Source: Pseudomonas sp. ACM7
Lineage (GTDB): Bacteria > Pseudomonadota > Gammaproteobacteria > Pseudomonadales > Pseudomonadaceae
Assembly: GCF_004136015.1 (NCBI RefSeq)
Contig: NZ_CP024866.1
Coordinates: forward strand, 388,327-452,326
Direction of reading: 5' to 3'
DNA: 64,000 bases
A model generated the notes under the pieces. The model searched no databases, was not told the DNA's origin, and worked only from the letters and a program-made list of their open reading frames with translations. Of the stretch, positions 1-8,990 are shown piece by piece (position 1 is the stretch's first letter; each line of letters starts with the position of its first letter). The position numbers and the translations under genes are program-made.

Positions 1-270
1 CAGGACCTGTCGCGGGTGCTCGACTATATAAATCAGCACGAGAAAACCAATCGGCAGGTGACGCTGGTGGGGTTTGGCGACGCCAAGAGTGATCCGGCGC
101 GGGCCGATCTGCTGTCGAAACTGCGCGCCATGGCGGTGCGGCGGGAACTGGTGAAAAGCGGCGTGGTGTTACGCGAGATTCGTGGTTTTGGCGCCGAGAT
201 GCCAGTGGCGGCCAATAGCGCGGATGAGGGGCGAATCAAGAATCGGCGGGTTGAGGTGTGGGTGCATTGA
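1..270 (+). CDS. OmpA-family C-terminal domain protein, 5' end outside window
   Basis: The reading frame is open from base 1, so only the last 89 residues are present. They form an OmpA-like peptidoglycan-binding domain: the segments VTLVGFGDAKSD, then RAMAVRRELVKSGV, and the closing GRIKNRRVEVWVH match the family pattern in which Asp and Arg residues grip diaminopimelate. The protein is therefore probably envelope-located and bound to the cell wall. In Pseudomonas similar tails occur on phosphate-binding-protein/OmpA fusions; that assignment is recollection and cannot be tested without the N-terminus. Confidence 0.75.
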   Translation, partial: QDLSRVLDYINQHEKTNRQVTLVGFGDAKSDPARADLLSKLRAMAVRRELVKSGVVLREIRGFGAEMPVAANSADEGRIKNRRVEVWVH

Positions 271-290
271 TGGTGTGTGTGTGTGTGTAG
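270..290. repeat. TG dinucleotide run
   Basis: A short run of about nine TG units directly follows the stop codon of the OmpA-domain gene and leads into the first REP-like palindrome. It is a potential slippage tract but lies outside coding sequence. Confidence 0.7.
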
Positions 291-431
291 CAGCTGTCGA
301 GCCTGCGAGGCTGCGTTCGGCTGCGAAGCAGTCGTAAAATCAGACGATGCGGTGTTTCAGGGAGACCGCACATATAGGTTTTACGACTGCTGCGCAGCCG
401 AACGCAGCCTCGCAAGCTCGACAGCTGCTAC
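287..431. repeat. REP-like inverted pair, type C
   Basis: Two oppositely oriented copies of a unit beginning GTAGCAGCTGTCGAGCCTGC and running through GGCTGCGAAGCAGTCGTAAAA-like sequence face each other across about 45 bases. The same pair recurs at 40573-40719, so it is a dispersed family. It lies in the convergent gap between the OmpA-domain gene and the ankyrin gene, where it could act as a transcript end. Confidence 0.85.
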
Positions 432-441
432 AGGGTGCAAA

Positions 442-960
442 TCAGCCAAGCAGCTTCTGCAACTGCGCCGTGGTGTCCACCGCGCCCATCGTCTTGGCGG
501 CATCCAGCGCAGAGACGCCATTGGCGTCCTTGGCTTTCGGGTCGGCGCCTTTGCTGATCAGGTAGTCGACGATTTCGACGCGATTGAACATCGCCGCCAT
601 CATCAGCGCTGTACGGCCATCGAAGGACGAACCTTCCACTTGCGCGCCGCCTTCAACCAGTGCCTTGACCACCGCCAGGTCACCCTTGAACGCCGCGCCG
701 GCAATCGGGCTCTGGCCGTTGTCGTTGCGGATTTCCGGGTCGGCCTTGTGTTCGAGCAGGACTTTTACGGTATCCACATGGCCGTGGTAAGCGGCCAGCA
801 TCAGCAAGGTGTCGCCCTTGTGGTTACGCAGGTTCGGCGGCAGGCCCTTGGTCAACAGCGCAGCCATCATGGCCGCATCGCCCTCGCGCGCCTTGTTGAA
901 TACCTGTTCGGCAAATTCAGCGGCTTCTTCGGGGGTCATCTGGCGGCTTTGGTCTGACAT
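442..960 (-). CDS. Ankyrin repeat domain protein
   Basis: 172 residues. The N-terminal 30 residues are acidic (MSDQSRQMTPEEAAEFAEQV), followed by about four ankyrin repeats with clear signatures (GDTLLMLAAYHGHVDTVKVL, GQSPIAGAAFKGDLAVVKAL, GRTALMMAAMFNRVEIVDYL, GVSALDAAKTMGAV). Ankyrin repeats bind other proteins; the partner is unknown. No signal peptide is visible, so it is probably cytoplasmic. The start was set at the ATG at 960, which has GGAG upstream, rather than at an ATG four codons earlier. In Pseudomonas such small ankyrin proteins are often near catalase genes, but none is seen here. Confidence 0.9.
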   Translation of the reverse strand: MSDQSRQMTPEEAAEFAEQVFNKAREGDAAMMAALLTKGLPPNLRNHKGDTLLMLAAYHGHVDTVKVLLEHKADPEIRNDNGQSPIAGAAFKGDLAVVKALVEGGAQVEGSSFDGRTALMMAAMFNRVEIVDYLISKGADPKAKDANGVSALDAAKTMGAVDTTAQLQKLLG

Positions 961-1071
961 TGGGCACTCCACGTTCTGTTATTCGCAAAGCCGACAGTTT
1001 CCCGAGCAGCCCCGAGGCTGTCACTTCTTTTTTCTCATGAAAGGCCATAGGCACATTCAATAGCGCTGCAT

Positions 1072-2910
1072 TCAATAACGAAAAGCGCCGCCGTGAATAT
1101 CCGCCAGCAACTGCGGAGTGACCTGCACGTATGTCTGGGTCCCCGGCAGCCAGGCGTAGATCGGATCATCGCCAGTTTTGCCGGGGTCGAAGGCTTCGTC
1201 CTTGAGGCGGGTCTTCTGGTATTTGAAGGTGCCGGTGGTCTCCATTTTCACCTTCACCCGCAGGAACAACGGCACCGCATAGGCGGGCATTTGCTCACGG
1301 GCGAAAGCCAGCAGTTCACTGAAATCCAGGGTCGCCAGGGACTCGGCTGGCGTAATCGCCGCCATCCCCGCACGCCCGTTGGTGTTGCGGATTTCCACGC
1401 CGTAGGCCACGGCTTCGGAAATATTCGGGTGTTGCAAAAGGATGTTTTCGACTTCGGTGGTCGAGACGTTTTCGCCCTTCCAGCGGTAGGTATCACCCAA
1501 CCGGTCAACAAACTGCGCGTGACCAAAACCGATGTTGCGCAGCAGGTCACCAGTATTGAAATAACGGTCGCCCTTCTCGAACACGTCGTGCAGCACAACC
1601 TTTTCGGTCTTCTGCGGATCGGTGTAGCCGTCCAGGGGCGCCTTGTCGTTGATCTTCGCCAGCAACAGCCCCTGCTCGCCTTTGGCAACCTTGCGCATGA
1701 AGCCCTTGGCATCCCGAATCGGCTCACCGCTGTCGTGGTCGTACGCCGCCAACTCCCATGACATCAGGGAAAAACCGACGGTGTTATCAAAGTTGAGGAT
1801 GTTGGTGAAACCGATGTTGCCGTCGCTGGCGGCGTAGAGCTCGCAGATGTGATTCACCGCAAAACGTGTCTTGAACTCGCCCCACGCGCCGGGGCGCAGG
1901 CCATTGCCGATCATCTTCGTCACGCGGTGCTTGCTGTCGTCGGCGCTGGGCGGTTGATCCACGAGGTAGCGGCACAGTTCGCCGACGTAACCGAGGGTGG
2001 TCGCGCGGTACTTGCGCACATCGTTCCAGAATTGACTGGCGCTGAACTTGCGGCGAATGGCAAAACCCGAGGCGCCACTGATCGCCGAGCCCCAGCACAC
2101 GCACAGCCCGGTGGCGTGATAGAGCGGCAAGGTGCAATAGACGACATCCTCCGGGCGCATATCCAGGGCGATCAGCCCGAAGCTTGCGGAGCTGCGCATC
2201 CAGCGGCCGTGCTTGAACACCCCGGCCTTGGGCAAGCCGGTGGTGCCCGAGGTGTAGATATAGAAACAAGGGTCGTCGAAAAATACCTGCTGACTGCTGG
2301 CAGGGTTGTCGCTGGAGCTGTCGGCACTGGCCGTCATCAGGTTGATGAAGCCGTCGGGCGCAATGCCGGGATGGCTGAAGGTGTCTCGATCAGCGACGAA
2401 CCAGGTGCGCGCCGCGTCGATCGACACCCGTTCGCGAACCGCCGAAAACGCCGGGACCAGCTCTTCTCCGACAATGATCGCCGCGGGTGCCACCAGGTTC
2501 AGGCTGTGAGCCAGGGTATCGCGGGTTTGCGAGGTATTGAGCAAGGCACTGATCGCGCCGACCTTGGCCACCGCCAGAATCGTCACCAGCAGTTCCGGGC
2601 GATTCTCGATAAAGACCGCCACCACATCGCCCTTGCGGATGCCTTGGGCAATCAGATGATGGGCAATGCGATTGGCCCATTGGTTGACCTGAGCATACGT
2701 CAGCGCCACCTCGCCCTGCAGCAATGCCGGGCCATCGGGATTGCGCAACGTCGCTTGTTCGAAGCTCCAGCCCAGGCCACACGATTGGGTCGGGTCCTTG
2801 ACGTTGGCGGCTTTCATGCCCTTCACCACGCGAGGAATGGCTTTGGCAATGGAAGGCAGCTTGCGGAGCATCATGCCCCAGGTAATCGTGTCGTGCGGCG
2901 TGCGGCTCAT
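1072..2910 (-). CDS. Long-chain acyl-CoA synthetase (FATP/FACS type)
   Basis: 612 residues. An adenylate-forming enzyme: the ATP-binding P-loop motif YIYTSGTTGLPKA lies at residues 217-229, the NTGDLLRN and DRLGDTYRWKGENVS segments of the hinge/C-terminal domain near residue 480. The conserved Arg-Trp-Lys-Gly-Glu-Asn stretch and the overall length match very-long-chain/FATP-like acyl-CoA synthetases rather than classical FadD (about 560 residues). It would activate long fatty acids with ATP and CoA. It stands alone on the minus strand, ending 112 bases from the ankyrin gene. Substrate chain length cannot be read from sequence. Confidence 0.9.
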   Translation of the reverse strand: MSRTPHDTITWGMMLRKLPSIAKAIPRVVKGMKAANVKDPTQSCGLGWSFEQATLRNPDGPALLQGEVALTYAQVNQWANRIAHHLIAQGIRKGDVVAVFIENRPELLVTILAVAKVGAISALLNTSQTRDTLAHSLNLVAPAAIIVGEELVPAFSAVRERVSIDAARTWFVADRDTFSHPGIAPDGFINLMTASADSSSDNPASSQQVFFDDPCFYIYTSGTTGLPKAGVFKHGRWMRSSASFGLIALDMRPEDVVYCTLPLYHATGLCVCWGSAISGASGFAIRRKFSASQFWNDVRKYRATTLGYVGELCRYLVDQPPSADDSKHRVTKMIGNGLRPGAWGEFKTRFAVNHICELYAASDGNIGFTNILNFDNTVGFSLMSWELAAYDHDSGEPIRDAKGFMRKVAKGEQGLLLAKINDKAPLDGYTDPQKTEKVVLHDVFEKGDRYFNTGDLLRNIGFGHAQFVDRLGDTYRWKGENVSTTEVENILLQHPNISEAVAYGVEIRNTNGRAGMAAITPAESLATLDFSELLAFAREQMPAYAVPLFLRVKVKMETTGTFKYQKTRLKDEAFDPGKTGDDPIYAWLPGTQTYVQVTPQLLADIHGGAFRY

Positions 2911-3254
2911 GGTTGCTCCCGGTCGATCTTTTTATTGTTCGGGCGGCGTTGATTGAGGCCGAAAATACGTCAGCGGTTCCTGAGCTGTACACGCGGTTTT
3001 TGAAATGATTTGTATCCACGGCTGCGGCAATTGAAAACGTGAGCCTGCGCCGGGCAAATGGTTCCATCGAATCGATGTCGACCACGCAAAATGCAGGATG
3101 CACGATGGCCATTCATGCAGATTGCACGAAAGTGCAAAAGCACTTAAAAACTAACTAATTGATATATAAGGATTTTTTAAAAATAAGGTGCTGGCACAAT
3201 CACTGCAACTACCTCTGCATGCTTGCCATTCAAGAGCTAACGGAGCTGATAGAC
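2911..3254. other. Divergent intergenic region
   Basis: 344 bases between the acyl-CoA synthetase (minus) and the DUF3509 gene (plus). The right half is AT-rich, with the stretch around 3145-3185 nearly all A/T, and carries a sigma-54-like -24/-12 element at 3191-3207. No open frame with coding character is visible. Confidence 0.6.
3191..3207 (+). promoter_or_regulatory. Candidate sigma-54 (-24/-12) promoter
   Basis: The sequence CTGGCACAATCACTGCA has the invariant GG and GC separated by ten bases, a perfect TGGCAC -24 box and CTGCA at -12 (consensus TTGCA/T). The predicted start of transcription near 3218 gives a short leader to the ATG at 3255. This is a pattern match only. Confidence 0.6.
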
Positions 3255-3533
3255 ATGAACCTGATCCAAGAAAAATTTTCGTCCCTGTTCTCCAACTTCG
3301 AAGTGACCACCCAGCCACGTCCGGACGGCGGCATTCTGCTGACCTTGAGCAGCACCGACGGCAAAGTCTTCAAACGCTCGATTTCCTACCAGCAATTGCA
3401 TGCGGGTGATCAGCTTTCCTGGGTGATCAGTGCCATTCGCCGTGACATCGCCGAACAGGCCAGCGAACTGCCGCAGATTTCCATGCTGCAAAGCCAGCAG
3501 CGGTTTGCCCTGCCGACGTATCACTCGGTTTAA
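3255..3533 (+). CDS. DUF3509 domain protein
   Basis: 92 residues beginning MNLIQEKFSSLFSNFEV, with a central strand-rich part (GGILLTLSSTDGKVFKRSIS) and a helical C-terminus. Length and sequence fit the DUF3509 family of small Pseudomonas proteins, whose function I do not know. The ATG at 3255 is preceded by GGAG; a longer frame upstream has no ribosome binding site and runs through the promoter, so it was not used. No signal peptide or membrane segment is seen. It is monocistronic, between a sigma-54-like promoter and a terminator. Confidence 0.85.
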   Translation: MNLIQEKFSSLFSNFEVTTQPRPDGGILLTLSSTDGKVFKRSISYQQLHAGDQLSWVISAIRRDIAEQASELPQISMLQSQQRFALPTYHSV

Positions 3534-3556
3534 ACCGTTCCGATGCTGTAAACAAA

Positions 3557-3595
3557 CAGGCCGTGAGAGCTTTCGCTTCACGGCCTGAGTTGTTT
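3557..3595 (+). terminator. Rho-independent-type terminator after DUF3509 gene
   Basis: A 10-base stem (CAGGCCGTGA pairing with TCACGGCCTG) encloses about 12 bases and is followed by a T-rich stretch. It starts 23 bases after the stop codon. Confidence 0.7.
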
Positions 3596-3612
3596 CTGGA
3601 ATCCCGCAATCC

Positions 3613-3706
3613 CCTGTGGGAGCGGGCTTGCTCGCGAAAGCGGCATTTCAGGCAACATCAATGTTGAATGTTAAACCGCTTTCGCGAGCAAGCTCGCTCC
3701 CACAGG
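3613..3706. repeat. REP pair, type B
   Basis: CCTGTGGGAGCGGGCTTGCT and its inverse frame a short spacer. This is the commonest REP type in the window (GTGGGAGC-GGCTTGCTCGCGA core) and lies in a convergent gap. Confidence 0.9.
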
Positions 3707-3722
3707 TTATGTGTTATATGCC

Positions 3723-4406
3723 TTAAAACGTGGAAGGATCGATCCGCTCAAACCTGTCGACGGTCACATGCCCCGCCAGCTCTCCGCCTTCACGTGCCAG
3801 CCCGCACGTAGCCATTCCCGCCGTACGCGCCGCGTCCAGTTCCTCGACGATGTCGGACAGAAACAGGATCTGCGAAGCGTCCAGGCCAATGGCCTGGGTA
3901 ATGCGCTCGTAGGACTGCGCTTCACGCTTGGGCCCCGAGGTGGTGTCGAAATAGCCGCTGAACAGTGGTGACAGATCCCCCGCTTCCGAGCAGCCAAAGA
4001 TCAGCTTTTGGGCCTGGATCGAACCGGACGAATAAACAAACAGTTTGAAGCCGTCCTGATGCCAGCGTTTGAGCGCTTCAACGGCGTCCGGGTAAACGTG
4101 GCCTTTCAACTCTCCGGCCTGATAACCCTGTTCCCAGACCATGCCTTGCAACGCTTTCAGCGGCGTGGCTTTGCGGTGTTCGGCTATCCAGCTCAAGAGG
4201 ATCTCGATGACCCGCTCGACGTCGGCGCCTGGTTCATTGTTGTCCCGGCGCACGGCGGTCAGTTGCTCGGCAACATCCGCACGCTCGGCGTGCTGGCGAA
4301 CGAAATCCGGCAGGTGTTTGGCGGCGTAGGGAAACAGCACGTCGAACACAAAACTCACCGCGCTCGTAGTGCCTTCGATGTCGGTGAGAATTGCTTTGAT
4401 CGGCAT
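3723..4406 (-). CDS. mtnC: Acireductone synthase (enolase-phosphatase E1)
   Basis: 227 residues. HAD-superfamily enzyme of the methionine salvage pathway that enolises and dephosphorylates 2,3-diketo-5-methylthiopentyl-1-phosphate to acireductone. The nucleophile loop is [10 protein letters not shown] with Asp9 and Glu11, followed by FVYSSGS (motif II) and the [13 protein letters not shown] motif. The start at 4406 gives the usual N-terminus [12 protein letters not shown]; an upstream in-frame ATG lies inside mtnD. It is the last gene of the salvage operon, beginning only 4 bases after mtnD ends. Confidence 0.95.
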   Translation of the reverse strand: MPIKAILTDIEGTTSAVSFVFDVLFPYAAKHLPDFVRQHAERADVAEQLTAVRRDNNEPGADVERVIEILLSWIAEHRKATPLKALQGMVWEQGYQAGELKGHVYPDAVEALKRWHQDGFKLFVYSSGSIQAQKLIFGCSEAGDLSPLFSGYFDTTSGPKREAQSYERITQAIGLDASQILFLSDIVEELDAARTAGMATCGLAREGGELAGHVTVDRFERIDPSTF

Positions 4407-4410
4407 CGCC

Positions 4411-4956
4411 TCAGTCCTCAAGACGCGGGAAGCGGCTGGCGATGTCATCGCCGGTGAAGCTGGCTACCCAGCCTTCAGGGTTGTTGAACAGTCGGATCGC
4501 AATAAAGTGCGGATGTTCGCCCATATCGAACCAGTGCGGCGTGCCGGCCGGTACTGAGATCAGGTCGTTTTTCTCACAAAGCACCGCGTAGACGTAATCG
4601 TCGATGTGCAGGGTGAACAAGCCACGGCCGGCGACGAAAAATCGTACTTCGTCTTCGCCATGGCGATGTTCATCGAGAAACTTGGCGCGCAATTCGGCTT
4701 TTTGCGGGTGATCGCTGTTCAGGCTGATGACGTCGACGGTGATGTAACCGCGTTCGGTCATCAGCTTGTCGATTTGCTCCTGATACGCGGCGATCACTTC
4801 TTCCTGACCGGCGCCGGGCTGGATTTTCGCCGCGGCTTGCCAGCGGTCGAAACGCACGCCCTGCTCGGCCAGGGTCGAGGCGATGTCTTCGAAATGCGTC
4901 AGCACCTTGTTAGGCAAATCAGGGCTTGAGACGTGGTAAACGGACAGGCTGCTCAT
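4411..4956 (-). CDS. mtnD: Acireductone dioxygenase
   Basis: 181 residues, cupin fold. The metal ligands are seen in [12 protein letters not shown] (His97, His99, Glu103 by count) and in TPHWFDMG (His at about 141). It oxidises acireductone to the keto-acid precursor of methionine plus formate (Fe form) or takes the off-pathway route (Ni form). AAGGAG precedes the ATG. It lies between mtnB and mtnC in the same operon. Confidence 0.95.
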   Translation of the reverse strand: MSSLSVYHVSSPDLPNKVLTHFEDIASTLAEQGVRFDRWQAAAKIQPGAGQEEVIAAYQEQIDKLMTERGYITVDVISLNSDHPQKAELRAKFLDEHRHGEDEVRFFVAGRGLFTLHIDDYVYAVLCEKNDLISVPAGTPHWFDMGEHPHFIAIRLFNNPEGWVASFTGDDIASRFPRLED

Positions 4957-4972
4957 CAGGGCAACTCCTTAA

Positions 4973-5005
4973 CGGTTCATGCTTGGCGGTTCATGCTTGA
5001 CGGTT
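4973..5005. repeat. 14-base tandem repeat at mtnB end
   Basis: Two full copies of CGGTTCATGCTTG(G/A) are followed by a partial third copy CGGTTCAGCTT. The repeat spans the mtnB stop codon and part of the mtnB-mtnD spacer. Confidence 0.8.
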
Positions 5006-5632
5006 CAGCTTTTTATGGTTCAAGAGTGAGCGCATCTTCAACTCGCACTCGAACAAAAATTCAAAGGCCTCAATCTGCCGCAGTGCATCGCTCATGCGCG
5101 CGCCCCAGGTGTAGAGACCGTGGCCGCGGATCAGGTAGCCGACGCAATCGGGATGGGCCAGGAGCCAAGGCTGCACCTTGGCGGCGAGGCGCGCAATGTC
5201 CTGGTCGTTGTCGAAAATCGGCACACGTACCCGGGATTCGTGGGTCGACACACCGCTGAAGGCCTTTTGCAGTTCGTAGTCTTCGAACTCGATGAAGTCT
5301 TGCGGCGTCAGGCGCGACAGCACCGTGGCGTTCACCGAGTGCGTGTGCAGCACCGCGCCGATCTCCGGGCGCCAGTTGTAGAGCTGGGTGTGCAGCAAGG
5401 TTTCGGCGGACGGCTTTTTGCCCGGTTCCAGGCTATTGCCCGACAGGTCGGTGGCCAGCACATCGTCGAGGCAGAGTTGGCCTTTGTGCTTGCCGGACAC
5501 CGTCAGCAGCGCTTCAGTCGGCGACAGGCGCGTCGAGTAATTGCTGCTGGTGGCAGGCGACCAGCCGCGGCCATACAGAAAACGCCCGGCATCGATGATT
5601 TCCTGGACGAGTTGCTCACGGGTGAGGCTCAT
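4991..5632 (-). CDS. mtnB: Methylthioribulose-1-phosphate dehydratase
   Basis: 213 residues of the class II aldolase/fuculose-aldolase fold, dehydrating 5-methylthioribulose-1-phosphate in methionine salvage. Zinc-binding histidines are visible in VLHTHSVNATVLSR and LIRGHGLYTWG. Its ATG overlaps the stop codon of the upstream MFS gene by ATGA, indicating translational coupling. The last six codons and the spacer after them are made of a 14-base tandem repeat, so the C-terminal tail (KLNRQA) seems recently altered. Confidence 0.93.
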   Translation of the reverse strand: MSLTREQLVQEIIDAGRFLYGRGWSPATSSNYSTRLSPTEALLTVSGKHKGQLCLDDVLATDLSGNSLEPGKKPSAETLLHTQLYNWRPEIGAVLHTHSVNATVLSRLTPQDFIEFEDYELQKAFSGVSTHESRVRVPIFDNDQDIARLAAKVQPWLLAHPDCVGYLIRGHGLYTWGARMSDALRQIEAFEFLFECELKMRSLLNHKKLNRQA

Positions 5633-6774
5633 GGCCTGTCCTCTTGCATACGTGTGGCAATGATAACGGCAGCCGCCAGGGCTGCGAGACTGGCAATACT
5701 AAAGGTCAATGTGGCGCCGAGGGCATTCCAGCTATAGCCGGAATACAACGCGCCCAGTGCGCCGCCGGTGCCGGCCAGTGCGGCGTACAACGCCTGACCC
5801 TGCCCTTGCTGGCGCGCGCCGAAGCTACGTTGCACGAACTGGATGGCAGCCGCGTGAAAGCTGCCGAATGTCGCCGCGTGCAGTACCTGGGCAAACAACA
5901 GCACCCAAAGGAACTCAGCGAACGAGCCGAGCAACAACCAACGCAACGCCGCCAGCAGAAAACTCGCCAGCAACACCCGACGCACGGAGAAACGCGCGAG
6001 GATTTTGCTCATGGCCAGAAACATCAAGACTTCGGCGACCACACCGACGGCCCAGAGCACGCCGATCAGCCCACGGCTGTACCCGAGTCGCTCCAGGTGC
6101 AAGGTCAAAAAGGTGTAATAAGGACCGTGGCTCATCTGCATCAGCGCCACGCAAGCGTAAAACGCCAGCACCCCGGGATTGCGCAATTGCTTGAGAAACC
6201 CATCTCCCGCAATTCGATTGCCCTGAGCCGGTTGGGCGTTCGGCACCCACAAACTGCTGACCACGATCCCGGCCATTATCAGCACCAGCGCCACCGGATA
6301 GATATCCAGGCTCAACCATTCGAACAACCGGCCAAGCGCGACCACAGTGATGATGAAACCGATGGAACCCCACAGGCGGATCTGACTGTAACGGTTAGTC
6401 TGGCCCTGCAAGTGCGCCAACGTGATGACTTCGAACTGCGGCAACACCGCGTGCCAGAAGAACGCGTGTAACGCCATGACCATCGCCAGCCAGGCGTAGG
6501 TCTTGCTGACAAAGATCAGCGAAAACGTCAGCAGCGTGCAGACCGCACCGAAGCGCACGATGGCCAGGCGTCGGCCGGTGTAATCACCGAGCCAGCCCCA
6601 GATGTTCGGCGCCACGCAGCGCATCAGCATCGGGATCGCCACCAGCTCGCCGATGCGCGCGCTGGAAAAGCCCAGGTGATCGAAGTACAGCGCCAGAAAC
6701 GGCGCTGTCGAACCGAGCAAGGCGAAATAGAACAGATAGAAACTGGAGAGCCGCCAGTACGGGAGCGCCGCCAC
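5629..6774 (-). CDS. MFS transporter, HcaT-like
   Basis: 381 residues with about 12 hydrophobic segments and the inter-helix motif GWLGDYTGRRL. The N-terminus (YWRLSSFYLFYFALLGSTAPFLALYF) resembles the MFS_1-like/phenylpropionate-permease branch. It is the first gene of the run MFS-mtnB-mtnD-mtnC and overlaps mtnB by four bases, so a role in import of a methylthio-compound or nucleoside is plausible but is inference from position. It starts 34 bases after the aroC stop codon and could be read through from aroC. Confidence 0.88.
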   Translation of the reverse strand: MAALPYWRLSSFYLFYFALLGSTAPFLALYFDHLGFSSARIGELVAIPMLMRCVAPNIWGWLGDYTGRRLAIVRFGAVCTLLTFSLIFVSKTYAWLAMVMALHAFFWHAVLPQFEVITLAHLQGQTNRYSQIRLWGSIGFIITVVALGRLFEWLSLDIYPVALVLIMAGIVVSSLWVPNAQPAQGNRIAGDGFLKQLRNPGVLAFYACVALMQMSHGPYYTFLTLHLERLGYSRGLIGVLWAVGVVAEVLMFLAMSKILARFSVRRVLLASFLLAALRWLLLGSFAEFLWVLLFAQVLHAATFGSFHAAAIQFVQRSFGARQQGQGQALYAALAGTGGALGALYSGYSWNALGATLTFSIASLAALAAAVIIATRMQEDRP

Positions 6775-6808
6775 CGTCGTCAGACCGCAGCGGCTGTGAG
6801 GTCAGTCA

Positions 6809-7900
6809 TTAAAGCTGACCCAGCACCGGCGTGCTCACGCGCACGTCGGCGTTCTGCCCGCGATGACGCAACAGGTGATCCATCAGCACGATGGCCATCA
6901 TCGCTTCGGCGATCGGTGTGGCGCGGATGCCGACGCACGGATCGTGGCGACCCTTGGTGACAACTTCCACCGGGTTGCCATGGATGTCGATGGAACGGCC
7001 CGGCGTGGTGATGCTCGAGGTTGGCTTGAGCGCCAGGTGCGCGACGATCGGCTGACCCGACGAAATGCCACCCAAAATGCCGCCCGCGTTGTTGCTGAGA
7101 AAACCTTGCGGGGTCATTTCATCGCGGTGTTCGGTGCCGCGCTGGGCAACGCTGGCGAAACCGGCGCCGATTTCCACGCCTTTGACCGCGTTGATGCTCA
7201 TCAGCGCATGGGCCAGTTCGGCGTCAAGGCGGTCGAAGATCGGCTCGCCAAGGCCCGGCATTACGCCTTCAGCGACTACGGTGATCTTCGCGCCAACCGA
7301 ATCCTGGTCGCGACGCAACTGGTCCATGTAGGCTTCCAGCTCCGGGACCTTGTCCGGATCAGGGCTGAAGAAAGCGTTCTCTTCCACCGAATCCCAGGTC
7401 TTGAACGGGATTTCGATCGGGCCGAGCTGGCTCATGTAGCCGCGAATGACGATGCCCTGAGTGGCCAGGTATTTTTTCGCAATCGCACCGGCGGCCACGC
7501 GCATGGCCGTTTCGCGGGCCGAACTGCGACCGCCGCCACGGTAATCGCGCTCGCCGTATTTGTGGTGATAGGTGTAGTCGGCGTGGGCCGGGCGGAACAG
7601 GTCCTTGATCGCCGAGTAATCCTTGGACTTCTGGTCGGTGTTGCGGATCAACAGGCCGATGGGGCAACCGGTGGTGCGCCCTTCGAACACGCCGGAGAGG
7701 ATTTCGACTTCGTCGGCTTCCTGGCGCTGGGTGGTGTGGCGGCTGGTGCCGGGTTTGCGGCGATCCAGGTCACGCTGCAGATCCTCCAGAGAGATCTCCA
7801 GGCCCGGCGGGCAGCCGTCGACAATGGCGACCAACGCCGGACCATGGCTTTCGCCCGCGGTGGTGACAGTGAACAGCTTGCCGTAGGTATTGCCGGACAT
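6809..7900 (-). CDS. aroC: Chorismate synthase
   Basis: 363 residues. It converts EPSP to chorismate with reduced FMN, the last step of the shikimate pathway. Family signatures [20 protein letters not shown] near the N-terminus, [17 protein letters not shown] in the middle and [17 protein letters not shown] near the C-terminus are intact. The ATG at 7900 gives the standard [10 protein letters not shown] start; the open frame extends 21 codons further without a suitable site. It is the upstream neighbour of the MFS-mtn operon. Confidence 0.97.
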   Translation of the reverse strand: MSGNTYGKLFTVTTAGESHGPALVAIVDGCPPGLEISLEDLQRDLDRRKPGTSRHTTQRQEADEVEILSGVFEGRTTGCPIGLLIRNTDQKSKDYSAIKDLFRPAHADYTYHHKYGERDYRGGGRSSARETAMRVAAGAIAKKYLATQGIVIRGYMSQLGPIEIPFKTWDSVEENAFFSPDPDKVPELEAYMDQLRRDQDSVGAKITVVAEGVMPGLGEPIFDRLDAELAHALMSINAVKGVEIGAGFASVAQRGTEHRDEMTPQGFLSNNAGGILGGISSGQPIVAHLALKPTSSITTPGRSIDIHGNPVEVVTKGRHDPCVGIRATPIAEAMMAIVLMDHLLRHRGQNADVRVSTPVLGQL

Positions 7901-8028
7901 GCAGGACGCTCCGTGAATTCGAACCAAATACGTAATGCGCGCCAGTATACGCAGCCTACCCAACTAGTTCATCCTCGAACCTTATGGGTGCCTGCGAGTC
8001 CAACCGGCATCTTGTTCATGATGGCGTG

Positions 8029-8982
8029 ATGATGCTGCGAGTTATAGCCTTGAGCCTTACCCTGTTTACCGGCTTTGTTCAGGCCACTGTCCTGCAACGC
8101 CCGATTACTTTGGACACCGGCACTGGTGAGCTTTTCGGCTCGTTATTGCTGCCCAAGTCCGACACGCCGGTACCGGTTGTCCTGATCATTTCCGGCTCCG
8201 GTCCTACAGATCGTGACGGAAACAACCCCGACGGCGGACGCAACGACAGCCTCAAGCGTCTCGCTTGGGTACTGGCCAAACACAACATCGCCAGCGTGCG
8301 TTATGACAAACGCGGCGTGGCGGCGAGTCTTGCGGCGACCCCGGATGAACGCAATCTTTCGGTTGAAGCCTACGTAGCGGACGCCGAGGCCTGGGGCCGC
8401 AAGCTCAAAACCGACCCGCGCTTTGGCCAACTGATCCTGCTGGGCCACAGCGAAGGCGCCTTGATCGCCAGCCTCGCGGCGCCAAGCCTGGATGCCGCCG
8501 CGGTCATCTCAATGTCCGGCAGCGCCCGGCCGATCGATCAGGTACTGCGCCAACAATTGAGCAATCGCCTGCCGCCGCCGCTGATGCTGCGCAGCAATGA
8601 ACTGCTCGATAGCCTCAAGGCCGGCCACACCGACGACAACGTGCCGCCGCAGTTGCAGGTGATTTTCCGCCCGAGCGTGCAGCCGTATCTGATTTCATTG
8701 TTCCGCCAGGACCCGGCGGCGGCGTTCGCCAAATTGAAGATGCCGGCGCTGATCATCCAGGGCAGCAACGACATCCAGGTCGGTGTCGGTGACGCCAAGC
8801 TGTTGAAGGCCGCCAAACCGGACGCCGAGATGGCGCTGATCGAAGGCATGAACCACGTGATGCGCATCGTGCCCAACGATGTAAAACGGCAATTGGCCTC
8901 TTACAAAGATCCGCAATTGCCACTGGCGGCCGAACTCGGCACGCGAATCCTCGGGTTTATTGACGGACTTCGCACCAGCTAA
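8029..8982 (+). CDS. Alpha/beta hydrolase, exported
   Basis: About 317 residues. A signal peptide (MMLRVIALSLTLFTGFVQA) is followed by an alpha/beta-hydrolase fold: oxyanion region IISGSGPTDRDGNNPDG, nucleophile elbow LLGHSEGALIA (Ser), then acid in IIQGSNDIQV and His in EGMNHVMRIV. It resembles YjgM/prolyl-oligopeptidase-like hydrolases of unknown substrate. Two adjacent ATGs (8029, 8032) are possible starts; the frame opens upstream at 7984, but that would bury the signal peptide. No strong Shine-Dalgarno is visible. Confidence 0.85.
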   Translation: MMLRVIALSLTLFTGFVQATVLQRPITLDTGTGELFGSLLLPKSDTPVPVVLIISGSGPTDRDGNNPDGGRNDSLKRLAWVLAKHNIASVRYDKRGVAASLAATPDERNLSVEAYVADAEAWGRKLKTDPRFGQLILLGHSEGALIASLAAPSLDAAAVISMSGSARPIDQVLRQQLSNRLPPPLMLRSNELLDSLKAGHTDDNVPPQLQVIFRPSVQPYLISLFRQDPAAAFAKLKMPALIIQGSNDIQVGVGDAKLLKAAKPDAEMALIEGMNHVMRIVPNDVKRQLASYKDPQLPLAAELGTRILGFIDGLRTS

Positions 8983-8990
8983 GCGGTGCT

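Noticed and set aside
287..431. Insertion-sequence end
   Set aside because: The unit recurs as a symmetrical pair at 40573 with no transposase or long element between arms, so it is a REP-like pair.
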